A stretch of DNA of 64,000 nucleotides. Origin: Prostheceraeus crozeri (taxonomy: Eukaryota > Platyhelminthes > Polycladida > Euryleptidae). Below the pieces are notes generated by a model. That model was not told where the DNA came from, did not search any database, and was given only the letters and a program-made list of their open reading frames with translations. The position numbers were made by a program, and so were the translations under genes. Shown piece by piece: positions 11,631-23,432 of this stretch. The stretch's first letter is position 1, and every line of letters begins with the position of its first letter. Location of the stretch: assembly GCA_907163375.1 (NCBI GenBank), contig CAJQUW010007983.1, forward strand, positions 62,001 through 126,000, written 5' to 3'.

Positions 11631-13310
11631 CAGTCCGTTTCAAAAAGTGGATCATCTAATTTGACTAAATAAAACAAAAATATGATACAGCAAGCATTTT
11701 TCTTTGTTATTTCATGTTCCCTAATAATATTTAAATTGTCCTTATATAAATCTGATAAGCTATGATACAGTAACGGTTCTTAGAAGACTAATATTTTTTT
11801 TGGCCCTTACACCTATTGTCAATGGACGAATTACAATTCGTCTAGGCATTGATTCGATGATGATCGTTGATTTTTGATGTTCCTAACTTTCTCACTCTTC
11901 TCTTAACAGTTACGTAAGTTGTGAGAGCCTTCTGGTAGGTAGTCAGTTGAACGACGAATCGCTACGGTTTTAGAAATACTCCATATTTTCTATGGGATTC
12001 AGATCAGGTGAAAGAGTGGCAAGATAATGTCCTAAGCCATAATTGAGACTTGCATAAGTTGATTGCTACTCCTGACCTCTAGTAGATTATTCATCCATAA
12101 ATAAACAAGTCGATGGATCACCAAGTTGATCTAGTAATTTGGCCAATGTGCATTCAATGTTCATTCACATAAAAATCAGATTCATGGTTCCTTGCTGTAT
12201 GTGAACGTTCAGAGCGGCCATTGGTTCCAATATGCCAGCCAAAATCAGTAGAGTCGCACCACCTTGTACCGGGGACGATGTAAATGTCTCGGAATGTCCG
12301 GATCAGATTTTATCCATAACTCTCAATCGACCATCACTATCCTTCAGATCACTAGATGGCATCATCAGACACGACAACCCGACAACATTGATTTCGCCAG
12401 TGACAATGATTCTTTGCCCATCTCAGAAGTCTTTTTGTAGGCTTTTCTATGCTGATCTTCTGAGCGCGTTCTGAGCGGGCCTGAAATTCGATCTCAATAA
12501 GTTCTTCTACGAATAGTGGACTTAGAAATAGATCTTGACGAATGCTGCCATATCAGTTAATAGAGACATGGATCAACTTTAACAATATCTCAAAATTAGG
12601 CAAAATCTACGTTTGGATGTTTTTGCGTGGTTTTGCGTGGCCGGCAGAGGCCTTCTTTAAAATCAGTCAGAAAATCATCATTATGCCACGTTGCACATTG
12701 GAAACATTAGTCGCTTGCTTGTGGCTTGCAAAGAAAACCCTGAGTTCTAGCAAGCTGATCACTTTGCCTTGTGTGAATGCGATCTCGCTTCGTTGTTCTT
12801 TTACAGGCTTTGTATTGGTTTTCAAAACCGGTTGGGAGATAGATTTTTTCTAGCTGAAAGCAAGGAGGAGTGCTGCACACACACCGCAACGAAGTCAGAG
12901 CTATGGAACATGAAGTCAGTAAGCACATGTAGCAGTTACTTTATTGTTGATGAATAATAATTGCTATACTGGCTCTGATTGACCGATTTTCTTTATTTTT
13001 GTTTTGCTTGATAGCTTTTGGCTTGTAGAACAACATATTACATAACAAAGGAAACAAATGTAATTTTATAAGAGTGAGGTATGATTGTGTGTAACATTGT
13101 CGAATTGAGATCAAATTTTTCTACTATTTATTATTTACAACAGGAAACAACTCAATATTCATGCTTGAAAATTTCCAACAAAGATTAATTAGTAAGTGCA
13201 ACTGACATATCTTCCAAATTTCAGAGAAATTCCTTCAAGTTTGGCGGAGTTAGACAAATTTGAAGTTAAGGCGATGTTTAAGGGTGATCCATTTTTTATG
13301 AAACAATCTG
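11631..13310 (-). mobile_element. Tc1/mariner-type element, full length but dead
   Basis: The ends are matching inverted repeats (CAGTCCGTTTCAAAAAGTGG on the left; reverse complement of the right end CAGATTGTTTCATAAAAAAT) flanked by TA on both sides. The 1680-bp span is typical of Tc1 elements. On the minus strand a transposase can be followed in pieces: a RPRKTT hinge near 12640, DGRLRV and RYKGGATLLILAGIL near 12230-12350, and SPDLNPIEN near 11990, the region of the second and third catalytic acids. The catalytic region is crossed by several stop codons and frame changes (for example stops shortly after TMNLIFM and after ENMEYF), so it cannot encode an active enzyme. TIR divergence and decay indicate an old insertion. 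Confidence 0.85.
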
Positions 13311-13645
13311 TACTCCATAACTCTATTGTGACAGGCGCAAAAATGACACTTTGACGTGATGGTAACAAAAATGAGGTTATTGCTTTATCATCTTTCTCTT
13401 TGGAAAACGAATTGGTTATGGAATGTCAGTTACATGACAAATTCTTCAAACGTGTGAGAGATCAGATTATTACAATTCCTCTGTCAAAAGTCAGGTGGAA
13501 AAACTGCATTTGGTTCCTAATTTTACTCCTTGAAAATTCATTTTGTGAAATAGAAATAGCAGAAATAAAAAATGCATACATTTGATGATATGATCATTTT
13601 GTGGCGATCTCCCTAAACTTTTTAACTATTCAATTGAAAATACGT
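13311..13645. other. No recognisable gene
   Basis: Short spacer between the Tc1 element and the Penelope-like element. A 61-codon open frame at 13400-13585 has no recognisable features. Confidence 0.4.
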
Positions 13646-15030
13646 TTCTCTCCTCCAGATCTTTTGTTGTCTTATACGGGAGGTTCATTATTCAATTTTC
13701 CGCGATGTAAGCAAAAGTATGGCTCTCCCTATATTTAGACGATTTTTTTATTTTTCAAAAAAATGAATAAAGTTCCCCGACGAATTTCGTCACGGTGGAC
13801 AGTATTAAGGGGGTAAGTAAATGAACAGGCAGTTGGCTTAAATGTAAAAATGATTGGGCAGTGATGACTCGCTAAATCAGTTCATGCTTGCGGTTGATTA
13901 GTGGCTTGTTCAACGCTATGAAGCGTGCTTCGGCCATTTTAGTTTGCATCGAATTCTTTAGTTTTTCAGGACAGAAGGCTGGAAATTATCGATGTTCGTC
14001 ATTCTATCGACATGGTCAATCAAACTATGTTCAGATAGTGCACTTTTACGATCTTGACAGTTCAAACAACGTCTGTGTTCATCATGCCGTAACTTTAAAG
14101 GTCGGCAAGTTTGGCCAATGTAATTTTTATGACAAATTTTACATTCAAAATTATACACAATGTATTTATTGCTACACATATACGTGTATTTAGGTCCAAT
14201 ATCCTTGCACAGTTGTTTATGTTTTCAATAGTATTTATGCTATTAACTAAAGTTTGACCGGGTTTGCAGGTAACACGAACAGGAAGTTCATACTTACTGA
14301 CCAGTTTATTAATTTTTCCTAAATAGCTATCACTAACGAAACCAACACAAAGGTTAATCTGATTTTCATTACTTTTAGTATTGGATTTTGATTTTGGTGT
14401 AATTGAGTTAGGCTTAAATCCATTTTCATACAGACGTTTTTTCATTACATTAACTGACTCTAAGGAAGTATCCGAACAACGATCATACACATATTTAATA
14501 CTACTGAGTACAAAATTATTTTTTATGTGATTTGGCAACCAACTATCTTTACGCCTCGTAATTCCAGAATGACAGGATTTACTGAACCATTTATACCGCA
14601 ACCTTTGACTTACGGAAATACTTATATCCAAAAAAAATCAAGTAATCGTTTTCAGGAATTTCAGTTGTGAAATTGATGTTATTGTTTGCTGAATGAAAGA
14701 GATGTAATATATCCTAAAAATACTTTTCATTTTTTGGAAATGGTCCCAAGATTATATCATCGATATACCGCTTGTAAATTAAGGGTACAGTACCTAAATT
14801 TTTATTTAATTTATCTACCTTATTTAAGTTATCTGATCTAACAAGTCGTCACTGCCCAATCATTTTTATATTTAAGCCTACTGCCTGTCCATTTACTTAC
14901 CCCTTGATACTGTTCACCGTGACGAAACGCGTCGGGGAACTTTATTCATTTTTTTGAAAAATAAAAAAATCGTCTTAATTGAGGGAGAGCTATATTTTTG
15001 CTTACATCGTGGAAAATTGAATTTCTCTCC
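13646..15030 (-). mobile_element. Penelope-like element remnant (RT plus GIY-YIG) between inverted end repeats
   Basis: On the minus strand the order is: the reverse-transcriptase motif C (KRYIDDIILGP, near 14775), a downstream RT/thumb region ending in ..LPVRVTCKPG, then a GIY-YIG endonuclease (KYIVYNFECKICHKNYIGQT, arginine-rich segment, DEHRR, ALSEHSLIDH) near 13958-14179. RT followed by GIY-YIG defines Penelope-like elements. About 150-bp inverted repeats flank it: 13725-13870 and about 14848-15010 are reverse complements and contain the same AGTTCCCCGACG/ GACGAAACGCGTCGGGGAAC block. The coding part is 5'-truncated and broken in several places. Inverted terminal repeats of this sort are known for Penelope-like elements (pLTRs). 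Confidence 0.85.
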
Positions 15031-15711
15031 TCCACTTCGTATTTTCTTCATCAACCGATGACATTCCATAAAGACCATAATGCAACATTATATTATGGAT
15101 TTTTAGGGCAGTCGAGGCTGTCTGATATTTCTGCCCGCAAAATCCATGATATAATGCTATTGTATGTAACTCTTGAGAAGTCTATGAATATTGAAATTCT
15201 TGATCGTTGTTTGTCACAGATAATGGAGAGATGAAGAAATCTTTGATTGACTTTTATTGAAGTCTATGAAATTTTGCTCTCTCAATAGATGATTCATGAA
15301 AAGTTTGAAAGTCTATGAATGTTTGCAAATGTGAGTAGATTTGAAATTCAGATTTCTATCTAAAAATGATTTGAAAAAATTTACATCAAAATTTACATTA
15401 AAAGATTTGACAAAAAATTACAAATTCATTCATTAATGGATGCTCCAACTGGAGTGACGGACAACGGCTCATAGCTATCTGGTACGGTGAGAATTCTATG
15501 TAAAATTGGCGGGCGTATAATGGTGCATTATATACCCTCCAATGACGGGCAATAATGCATTTCAAACTCATTTCAATCATAGCTGACCGGTCGTCGAGAG
15601 ATCATTTTGTCATCAAAAGTAAGGTAGAAAAAACTCCCCAAAGTTTTGGTCATAATTGCTGAGACAATTGATGTGTGGCGATGAGGGTTTGATCCTGCCG
15701 ATTGACACAGT
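15031..15711. other. No recognisable gene
   Basis: AT-rich sequence; open frames at 14998-15234 and 15398-15580 show no recognisable domain. Confidence 0.4.
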
Positions 15712-15850
15712 CGCATGCAAGCGGCTGCAGATCTGTTGGTAGAGCATAGGTCGAGTTGTACTGGGTTGTAGGTTCGAATCCTTTTGAACGAACATCTTTT
15801 GAATGGCAATTTGATCTATCGTATATTTCATTTCATTCTATTGTTAATTA
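15712..15850 (+). repeat. tRNA-derived SINE, second copy
   Basis: A tRNA-like head has a degraded A box (GATCTGTTGGTAGAGC at 15730) and an intact B box (GGTTCGAATCC at 15771), followed by a body and the tail TTTCATTTCATTCTATTG. The tail matches the minus-strand copy near 2.03-2.12 kb. The bodies between B box and tail differ in length, so one copy carries an internal insertion or deletion. Confidence 0.7.
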
Positions 15851-16492
15851 CGATCATTCTATTATGTAGAGAAATGTCTGTAATTACATCAGAATTTACG
15901 AATTATAAAATCATTTCTAAACCATTAGAGTCATTACCGGAAAAACCGCTTTTAAATAGCGGCATTTGATAAGGTTGTGACATCAATATTTTTTATAATG
16001 ACATGAGCTTCATGGCAATGGATGTTGTGTTTGAATATTGCTTCCTATTGTGTACCAGAACAGTTACTATTACACGGTTCAATTTCTGCTGACTAAAGCA
16101 GTGAATAGATATCGCGTTAATCCTATATCTATCTCCACCTTCCATTAAGACAAGTGAAGTCTACTTGCTTCTTCTCGACGATTTCATCAATTTGTCACTT
16201 ATCGCATAATATTACTACAAGTGTACATTGTCTGCGGAGACGACGAGATATTGATGAACTGATTTTCAGCATTTTGTCAAACCTGCAATTTATTTCCAGG
16301 GTAGCATTCAATTTCTATCCTTTCTCAATCCCACATTGATGAATTTAAACAATGATTTCCGTCGAAATGGTTAGAATTCATTCGAGTAAGATAAATAAAT
16401 CTCTCCAGGTCTCTCTGGGTACAGAGCGAACTTCCGGCGGATGTTCATCCTATAAAACCTTCGATCCTCAAATAGTCTGCATATCTAAGGTG
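15851..16492. other. Upstream flank of a candidate first exon
   Basis: No coding feature is evident. The last 100 or so bases would be 5' UTR of the signal-peptide exon if that exon is real. I see no clear TATA box or initiator. Confidence 0.35.
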
Positions 16493-16685
16493 ATGAAGAG
16501 CCTTCTCTTTCTTTTCTCTCTCATGGTCGTTTGGCCGGCCTATTATGCAAGCACGAGTCTTGGAACGTTACTCAAAGAGATCCAAGGCCTTGCAGAGAGA
16601 CATGAAGCTATTGGACTGCAGCTGAACAAAACCACAAGCATCTTGACGAAGATGATGCGCAGCGGGGTCGAAGAGTCCTCCAACG
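16493..16685 (+). CDS. Candidate first coding exon of a secreted protein
   Basis: Starting at the ATG of MKSLLFLF, the frame encodes a textbook signal peptide: one lysine, a hydrophobic core, and small residues before a likely cleavage after YAS (about residue 20). An amphipathic helix follows with hydrophobic residues near heptad spacing (L26, L33, I40, L44, L51) and an N-glycosylation sequon NKT at 45-47. The frame reaches a strong splice donor, AACG|GTGAGT, leaving phase 1. The frame is open further upstream, but this ATG is chosen because it places the hydrophobic stretch at the N terminus. The exon at 40340 has a compatible phase; joining the two is inference, and other exons may intervene. 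No homologue is recognised. Confidence 0.5.
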
Positions 16686-18786
16686 GTGAGTTGAGCATCA
16701 CATAAATACCAGATCCGCCAACCAGAGCGAAATTCTGGGACGTCAAATGTCAAAAAATGAAATTTTCAGGTTATCTGTTTAGTTTACTTCCAGTCCTTGA
16801 TGTCCTATTTATAAACCTTTAACCTATTTGCTTCAGGGGGTGCATTAAGCATCCTTCGTTTTCTCTTTATCTCACGCCGGAGCGGATAATTGTTCAAAGG
16901 TCTCCTTCAATGTCTTTTCCTAAATTTGTGTTGACTTTCTCCGAGTGGTGGCTGTTTTTCTGTAGACCCACCATTTCAGCCACAGGGGCCACATGAAAAT
17001 ATTTCCGACCACATTTGAAATAATTTACAGTTGATTTGCAAATTCTGTAGTTTGCCCGTTCTGGAAATCGAGTAGTTGTGTTAACTGAAATTCAGATACT
17101 CTTTACGTAGCCAGTTTTCCGCTGATAGTATGAATAGAATTGGATTGTATTTAGATTTTAGTGACTTACATCAAAGCTCTTCAAAAAATGCTGCAATATT
17201 AATTAAAAATATTAATAAATGTCAATATTTATTGATTAGCTCGATAGTTTCTCATCAAACTTGATTTTTGTGTTCACCTTTGTGTCCGTAGCAAGCTGGT
17301 ATATTGGACTACATTTTTCTAACAACGCGACAAATTAATTTTATTCCGCAAAAATGTCAAAAAATTAGTAGGTTCCATTCATTAACTTTTGATTAGCTCG
17401 CTGCATTACTAAATGTTTTCAAGTTATTATGACCTGCTTTACACGATGGTGCTAACTGAATGAATTGCATTTTTTTCGAACTATGTTTTCTTGGGACCGA
17501 GGTGCGTAATAATAATTGTTGAGTCCCTATATTTGCGTTATTTTTTGATTTATTTCATTCATTTCATGTACATAGCATATGTTGCTTTATTTCTATGTGA
17601 AATTGTAGTGCATGCTCATTCTGTTGATTTCTTTGGTCATTGAGTTCATCGAGTTAGATTGTCATGGCTTAAGTTAGATTTGACTATTACAAAAATATGA
17701 ATAGCTTGGTCGTCCATGTAGCTGGTCGTTTTTAATACCACTGGGGTATTTGGGTGAAACAATAATAATCATCTTTATTCCCGTAATGACAGACGTTGTA
17801 CTGTCATCAAGTAATGGAGTCACAATAAGAATGTCAAGATAAATGGGAAGGCAAGAGGAGGATGATGCGGTATACGCCTGAGTAATAAGTATACAAAGGT
17901 CACAATCTGTCTCATTGTGAAGTTTCTGATGTTGTTACTGGCACATGGGACGAAATAAGGAGTGAATGGGACAGCGCAGATTTTATTCATTGCTTTTTGG
18001 TCGTGGAAGCAGCTAATGTAGCCGTGAAGCTTGCTTATCAAATCTTATCGAATAGTTTTGTGTATCGTAATGGCACTGTAGATGTTATCAAGTCTGCAGA
18101 ATCCGAAGCGATGACCACGCTGAGCGAATTTGCTGATGAGGGATTTGTTGGTCTAACTAGTGAAGCCCCGCCCCAGCCGGTTAAGAATGACATCGTTGCA
18201 TACTTCATCGCACTTTTAATAGGATGACGCTTGAGATGAATTGTAGCTAATACTCATAATTATTAAGATTATTATAAGATAAAGCCTGTTAAGTCTAGTA
18301 TAGCATGTACATGTGCTGCCTTCTTTTTCAACATGCAGCTCAAATAAATAGAAACAAAGATTTTGGGTCACCGGGTCATGCAACCAGGACTCGGCTCCAC
18401 CACTTCTCCAAACTCAAGCTCAAGTGCACTCTTGGGTGGTCAATATCAAAACGAATGTCCAAAAGTAGCAACCTTTGTAGTGAGGGATACATTTCTTGCG
18501 AAATCTGAATATAAAATGAAACTCCAGTGTCACTGTTGTTCAACAGTTCTGGAGTTGTCATTAATGTGAGCACTTTTGATGTGTACGACTTCCCTTCCGG
18601 TAATGAATATCTACTACACTTAGAATGGTGCGTCAGTGACATTGCAATATGATGTCAGTGAATGGTATGCACGCTCTATGCATCATTTAATTCCATAGAA
18701 GTAAGTAGCAGTAGATAACAGTAGGCATAGAAATTAGCAATACCATAGAAAGTCCTAGAATGGAAATTGCATGAAAATTATGGCAC
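16686..18786. other. No firm gene; possible LINE tail and open frame
   Basis: Probably intronic if the exon at 16493-16685 is real. On the minus strand, AATAAAGATGATTATTATTG at about 17760-17785 resembles a LINE 3' end. The plus strand has a 76-codon open frame at 17997-18227 (VVEAANVAVKLAYQILSNSF..) that begins without an ATG, and short frames at 18305-18640. None has a recognisable domain. Confidence 0.35.
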
Positions 18787-18813
18787 ATGCCGGGGGAACT
18801 TAGTTGGGGCAAA

Positions 18814-18981
18814 ATGCAAATTGTACGAGCTTCTTTCCTTGTTTTCTGGTTGACATTTTTAATTATCAAGCCAATTTGTGATCTGGATTGTTGCCCCTTG
18901 TCCAAAGATCATGTACACAAAAGCAATAATGAATTTATGAAAGACTGCGGTGACAGGATGACAAAGAAGGAAATCCTTTAA
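18814..18981 (+). CDS. Possible small secreted peptide or signal-peptide exon
   Basis: From the ATG at 18814, 55 codons start with MQIVRASFLVFWLTFLIIKP, which reads as a signal peptide, then a CDLDCCPL segment and a charged C terminus ending KKEIL before TAA. A GTGACA that could act as a weak splice donor follows DC (18946-18951) and would leave phase 1, like the exon at 16493-16685. It could be a short cysteine-bearing secreted peptide, an alternative first exon, or chance. No homologue is recognised. Confidence 0.25.
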   Translation: MQIVRASFLVFWLTFLIIKPICDLDCCPLSKDHVHKSNNEFMKDCGDRMTKKEIL

Positions 18982-19594
18982 AACGTTCTGTTCGTTCATC
19001 ATTTTGAAATATCGCTCCTATAATCAATCAAGAGTATAATCAGACACATATGCAACTTTTAATGTCGATTTACAGAGCATGCATTGCTCCAGCTTGAAAT
19101 CAGAGGCCACGAAATCTTACAGTATTCATTTTACTTTGAAGGGCTCCCCTGTTCATTATATTTGAACAATATTCAAAATCTCTGCATGCATTCGAATATC
19201 AGCTGCCAAAATATCATCAAACTATATCACATAAGTCATTCAATGATTAATTGAAGAGTTCCAGCGACATTCTATTTATCTGAGAAATGATTGTAGGTAT
19301 AGAAGCTTTCAGTGTGTTTATTCCAGAAAAGCGAAAAGGGGAAATCATCCAATAATTAGAAATTTTATCTGTGAATTCTTGAGATGTTCTTCCAACCAGT
19401 ACAGCGACCACTTTCAAAATGACTCTGTGAACCAAATTTTAATTCGTAATCCAGTGTTGAAAATTGGAAAATAGTTGTCAATGACATGCACAAATAGACA
19501 CAGCATGTTAATCCATGGAATAGTAGGCTATTCACATAATACAATATCACCATCTCACTTGCAATTCTCTATAGGAAGATCCTGTAATTTGCTG
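18982..19594. other. No recognisable gene
   Basis: AT-rich sequence with only short chance frames. Confidence 0.4.
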
Positions 19595-19828
19595 TCAACA
19601 ACTTCCACAACCAACTTGGCGAATAGTTTGACTATGATACAATGCTTTAGATCGAAGCTGATCTACAAGCCATAGATTTTTCCATGTGCCATCATTGTAC
19701 ATAGGCAAGATATCGAACTTGCATTCTAAGGTATTGTTGATTTCTATGTCTAATTCTGACCGCAATGAAACTATCATAGATTCACATAACGCAGCCTCGT
19801 CTTCACATAGTCGTCGCTGTTCACTCAA
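19595..19828 (-). pseudogene. Unidentified coding-like fragment
   Basis: A 77-codon frame (MSEQRRLCEDEAALCESMIV.. LECKFDILPMYNDGTWKN..) has amino-acid composition and codon use that look protein-like. A shift of frame about two thirds along would continue it as KLFAKLVVEVVDSKLQDLPI and then ENC before a possible GTGAGA donor, so this may be a decayed exon. I do not recognise the family, and it may belong to an unrecognised transposon. Confidence 0.25.
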
Positions 19829-20121
19829 ACTTACTTGCAGTTATTAATTGCTGTGTGCGAGCACGAGTACTTAGCAAAGTGGCATTGATGGAGATATTCC
19901 ATATCAAATGTCTTTATGCACGTAAGCATGCAAATAACCATTTAGATATTCCAACTTCTTATGTTAAACATTACAGATGTTTTCAAATAGGGCGTGTCAA
20001 AATCGAACTTGTAATACCAAATTGAAGCATTGTTTTCAATACATCGAAAAAAAGTTTTGACGTTCGAAATTTTCTAATAATTGACTAACTTTGGCTGCAT
20101 TGAATCTTCATATTCATAGAC

Positions 20122-21546
20122 ATCCCTGATGATGGTCCCATGCACGGGGATCCCTGATGATGGTCCGATGCACGGGGATCCCTGATGATGGTCCCATGCA
20201 CGGAGATCCCTGATGATGGCTCCATGCACGGGGATCGCTGATGATGGTCCCATGCACGGGGATCCCTGATGATGGTCCCATGCACGGGGATCCCTGATGA
20301 TGGTCCCATGCACGGGGATCCCTGATGATGGTCCCATGCACGGGGATCCCTGATGATGGTCGCATGCACGGGGATCCCTGATGATGGTCGCATGCACGGG
20401 CATCCCTGATGATGGTCCCATGCACGGGGATCCCTGATGATGGTCCCATGCACGGGGATCCCTGATGATGGTCCCATGCACGGGCATCCCTGATGATGGT
20501 TCCATGCACGGGGATCCCTGATGATGGTCCCATGCACGGGGATCCCTGATGATGGTCCCATGCACGGGGATCCCTGATGATGGTCCCATGCACGGGGATC
20601 CCTGATGATGGTCCCATGCACGGGGATCCCTGATGATGGTCCCATGCACGGGGATCCCTGATGATGGTCCCATGCACGGGGATCCCTGATGATGGTCGCC
20701 TGCACGGGGATCCCTGATGATGGTCGCCTGCACGTGGATCCCTGATGATAGTCCCATGCACGGGGATCCCTGATGATGGTCCCATGCACGGGGATCCCTG
20801 ATGATGGTCACCTGCACGGGGATCCCTGATGATGGTCCCATGCACGGGGATCCCTGATGATGGTCCCATGCACGGGGATCCCTGATGATGGTTCCATGCA
20901 CGGGGATCCCTGATGATGGTCCCATGCACGGGGATCCCTGATGATGGTCCCATGCACGGGGATCCCTGATGATGGTCCCATGCACGGGGATCCCTGATGA
21001 TGGTCCCATGCACGGGGATCGCTGATGATGGTCTCATGCACGGGGATCCCTGATGATGGTCCCATGCACGGGGATCCCTGATGATGGTCCCATGCACGGG
21101 GATCCCTGATGATGGTCGCCTGCACGGGGATCCCTGATGATGGCTCCATGCACGGTCATCCCTGATGATGATCCCATGCACGGGCATCCCTGATGATGGT
21201 CCCATGCACGGGGATCCCTGATGATGGTCCCATGCACGGGGATCCCTGATGATGGTCCCATGCACGGGGATCCCTGATGATGGTCCCATGCACGGGGATC
21301 CCTGATGATGGTCCCATGCACGGGGATCCCTGATGATGGTCCCATGCACGGGGATCCCTGATGATGGTTCCATGCACGGGCATCCCTGATGATGGCTCCA
21401 TGCACGGGGATCCCTGATGATGGTCCCATGCACGGGCATCCGTGATGATGGTCCCATGCACGGGGGTCCCTGATGATGGTCCCTCCCATGCACGGGGATC
21501 CCTGATGATGGTTCCATGCAAGGGGATCCCTGATGATGGTTCCATT
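20122..21546. repeat. 28-bp minisatellite, about 51 copies
   Basis: The unit is CCTGATGATGGTCCCATGCA followed by CGGGGATC, repeated head to tail for about 1.42 kb with few variants (GTCGC, GCTCC, CGGGCATC, and one unit near 21480 with an extra CCCT). Most units contain GGATCC. Because 28 is not a multiple of three and the minus-strand unit has no stop in any phase, all three minus frames stay open for hundreds of codons (HGTIIRDPRAWDHHQGSP..). That follows from the repeat and is not evidence of a gene. High identity points to recent expansion or homogenisation. Confidence 0.95.
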
Positions 21547-22518
21547 CAAAATTACTCAATTTATGCCGGTCATTTTCATCTCATCATAGATAGTCAACGA
21601 GCAATTCCTTAACACGGTTAAATGGTGCGCTAGAAAAGACATACATACGTTTCTCTGGCAAATTTGATTGCAGATGGCCACATGCTCCCATGGTTTCTAT
21701 AGAAACAGATCTTGTAGGAGTTGGATGCTTGGTCGGTATATTTTGTCAATTTGCTGTCTTGTGTATGTTCATGAAGTGTTATAGCTGATTGCATTACTTG
21801 AGCACTTATGTGTATTATTTATTTAAGTTGACATGCCGCACACTGTTGGATTCTGCCTCAGATTAAAATGCTATTACATTTAAGAAAATGATCTCTATTA
21901 CTGGAGGGTAAACAGTATGATCATTGAATTCCAATGTCAGAAGTAAAGCGATAGCGATTTCTAGGTCAGTTAAAATCTCATTGTACTTGAATTAACTTAA
22001 GAATATCATGTTGTCGACATTACAGGTGCTCTATTATAATTTTTGATATTGTGAATTCACTCAATCAATTGTGAATAACATAGTGAAGGAGGAAAGCGCG
22101 ATGTACAATGACTGAAGAGTAAATAAGAAGCGAAAAGCAGCACTGAACTTCTAGCATGTTTTCAGACCCGATCTTTTACTAAAACTTAGTGGAGAACATA
22201 CTCCTCGGCGATCATATGGTCATCAACTCCTCTCTTGAATTATTAGTTGTCGCATCGAATAGCTTTGTTGTGACCTTTAAAAGAACCTCCAAAATCCACA
22301 GCAGATCAGATCTGATAAAAGTGCAATTCCAGCAATCGCGTCTCGTACAGTTTTGACGCACACAGTGATAAAAAGGTTCATAAAGCCGGTCTGGAAATAA
22401 GGTCTTTCAGAGGTTGCACATGGTAAGCCCAACTATTTTAAGTTCCCTTCAAATGGAAGCATCAAGGTGATATCCACTGACATTTACCATGCTTGTATCA
22501 ATCATTGAATTGTCTGAA
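21547..22518. other. No recognisable gene
   Basis: AT-rich sequence between the 28-bp array and a small MITE; nothing supported. Confidence 0.45.
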
Positions 22519-22836
22519 AATTCGCCCAAGTTCTGGCAAACCGTCGTAAGTCAAATTTGACATTTATCAGGAGGATACTTTTAAGATTTTTTTATGTTTA
22601 TTTCTTCTTACGTTACTACGGTTTGCAGCGCCTGAGTACATAAGGAACCATAAGATTGTGATATCTGATATTCATTGTGAATATTTTTCAATGTATTTTA
22701 CATCATATTAGCTATAAAATTCAAAATCAAAAAAATTGACTTACGACGGCTTGCAAGAACTTTGATTTACCCTTTACGACGGTTTGTCAAACAGTTAATT
22801 TGACCTTTACGACGGTTTGTCAGAACTTGGGCGAAT
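22519..22836. mobile_element. Small MITE, about 318 bp
   Basis: The left end reads AATTCGCCCAAGTTCTGGCA continuing into AACCGTCGTAA. The right end is its reverse complement, TTTACGACGGTTTGTCAGAAC then TTGGGCGAATT. Two further partial copies of ACGACGGTTTG or ACGACGGCTTG lie just inside the right end, giving tandem subterminal motifs. There is no coding capacity. The superfamily is not determined because the target duplication is unclear. Confidence 0.7.
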
Positions 22837-23432
22837 TGATACAGGAAGTACCGTACTAACACTCTCACAGGATGTCAAATGAAAATCTGATAAATTTGTA
22901 AACATAAAGTGATTGACAATAGTCGCTAGTTGGAATATTTAGTAAATATGCCATGATCATTTGGGATTACGATTATCTGCCGTTTGATGAAACAGTTAGA
23001 AATTACAGATAAAGAGATGAAGATGCGATTCTTAATCTAATGTTCAATAAAGTTCATCATTCGATTATAAATATCGCTTAGAATGGACAATTGATAAAAA
23101 ATCTATATTCAAGTAATTTCTTATGACAAAGACATGTGTTGACATTTTTAGGTGAACCCGCAAGTAAGTGCATCAATTAACAGTTACAATTTTTGGAGGA
23201 AATTACTTATTGCATAATTCCCTTGAAAAATCAATTAGCGAATCACTGACAAGTGAATCTTTTGGCGCATGAAAGCTCTAAATGAAGGAGCTAGAGCCTT
23301 AAAACCAGCACACAAGTATTTCATCCTCCAAAGCCATGAAAGACATCTTAATGAAAGTTTAAGAGATGGTTTTACCGATCGCTGTATGATCGCTTTTGAA
23401 ATAGAAGACCAAACTGCACATATAGGCGGCTC
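22837..23432. other. No recognisable gene
   Basis: AT-rich. A plus-strand frame from 23269 runs into the duplication at 23433 and is open on both strands; it is not called. Confidence 0.4.

Noticed and set aside
11042-12853. Plus-strand frames across the Tc1 element as host genes
   Set aside because: They are shadows of or neighbours to the minus-strand transposase remnant between clear TIRs.
20122-21546. CTGATGA in every 28-bp unit as a hammerhead ribozyme array
   Set aside because: There is no GAAA strand and no consistent stem III or cleavage triplet in the unit.
20122-21546. CRISPR array
   Set aside because: Units are directly tandem with no unique spacers, and the window is eukaryotic.
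20074-21559. Minus-strand frames of up to 481 codons (HGTIIRDPRAWDHHQGSP repeats)
   Set aside because: They come from a 28-bp repeat whose minus strand lacks stops in every phase; all three frames are open at once, and no start context, splice site or non-repeat coding flank supports a gene.
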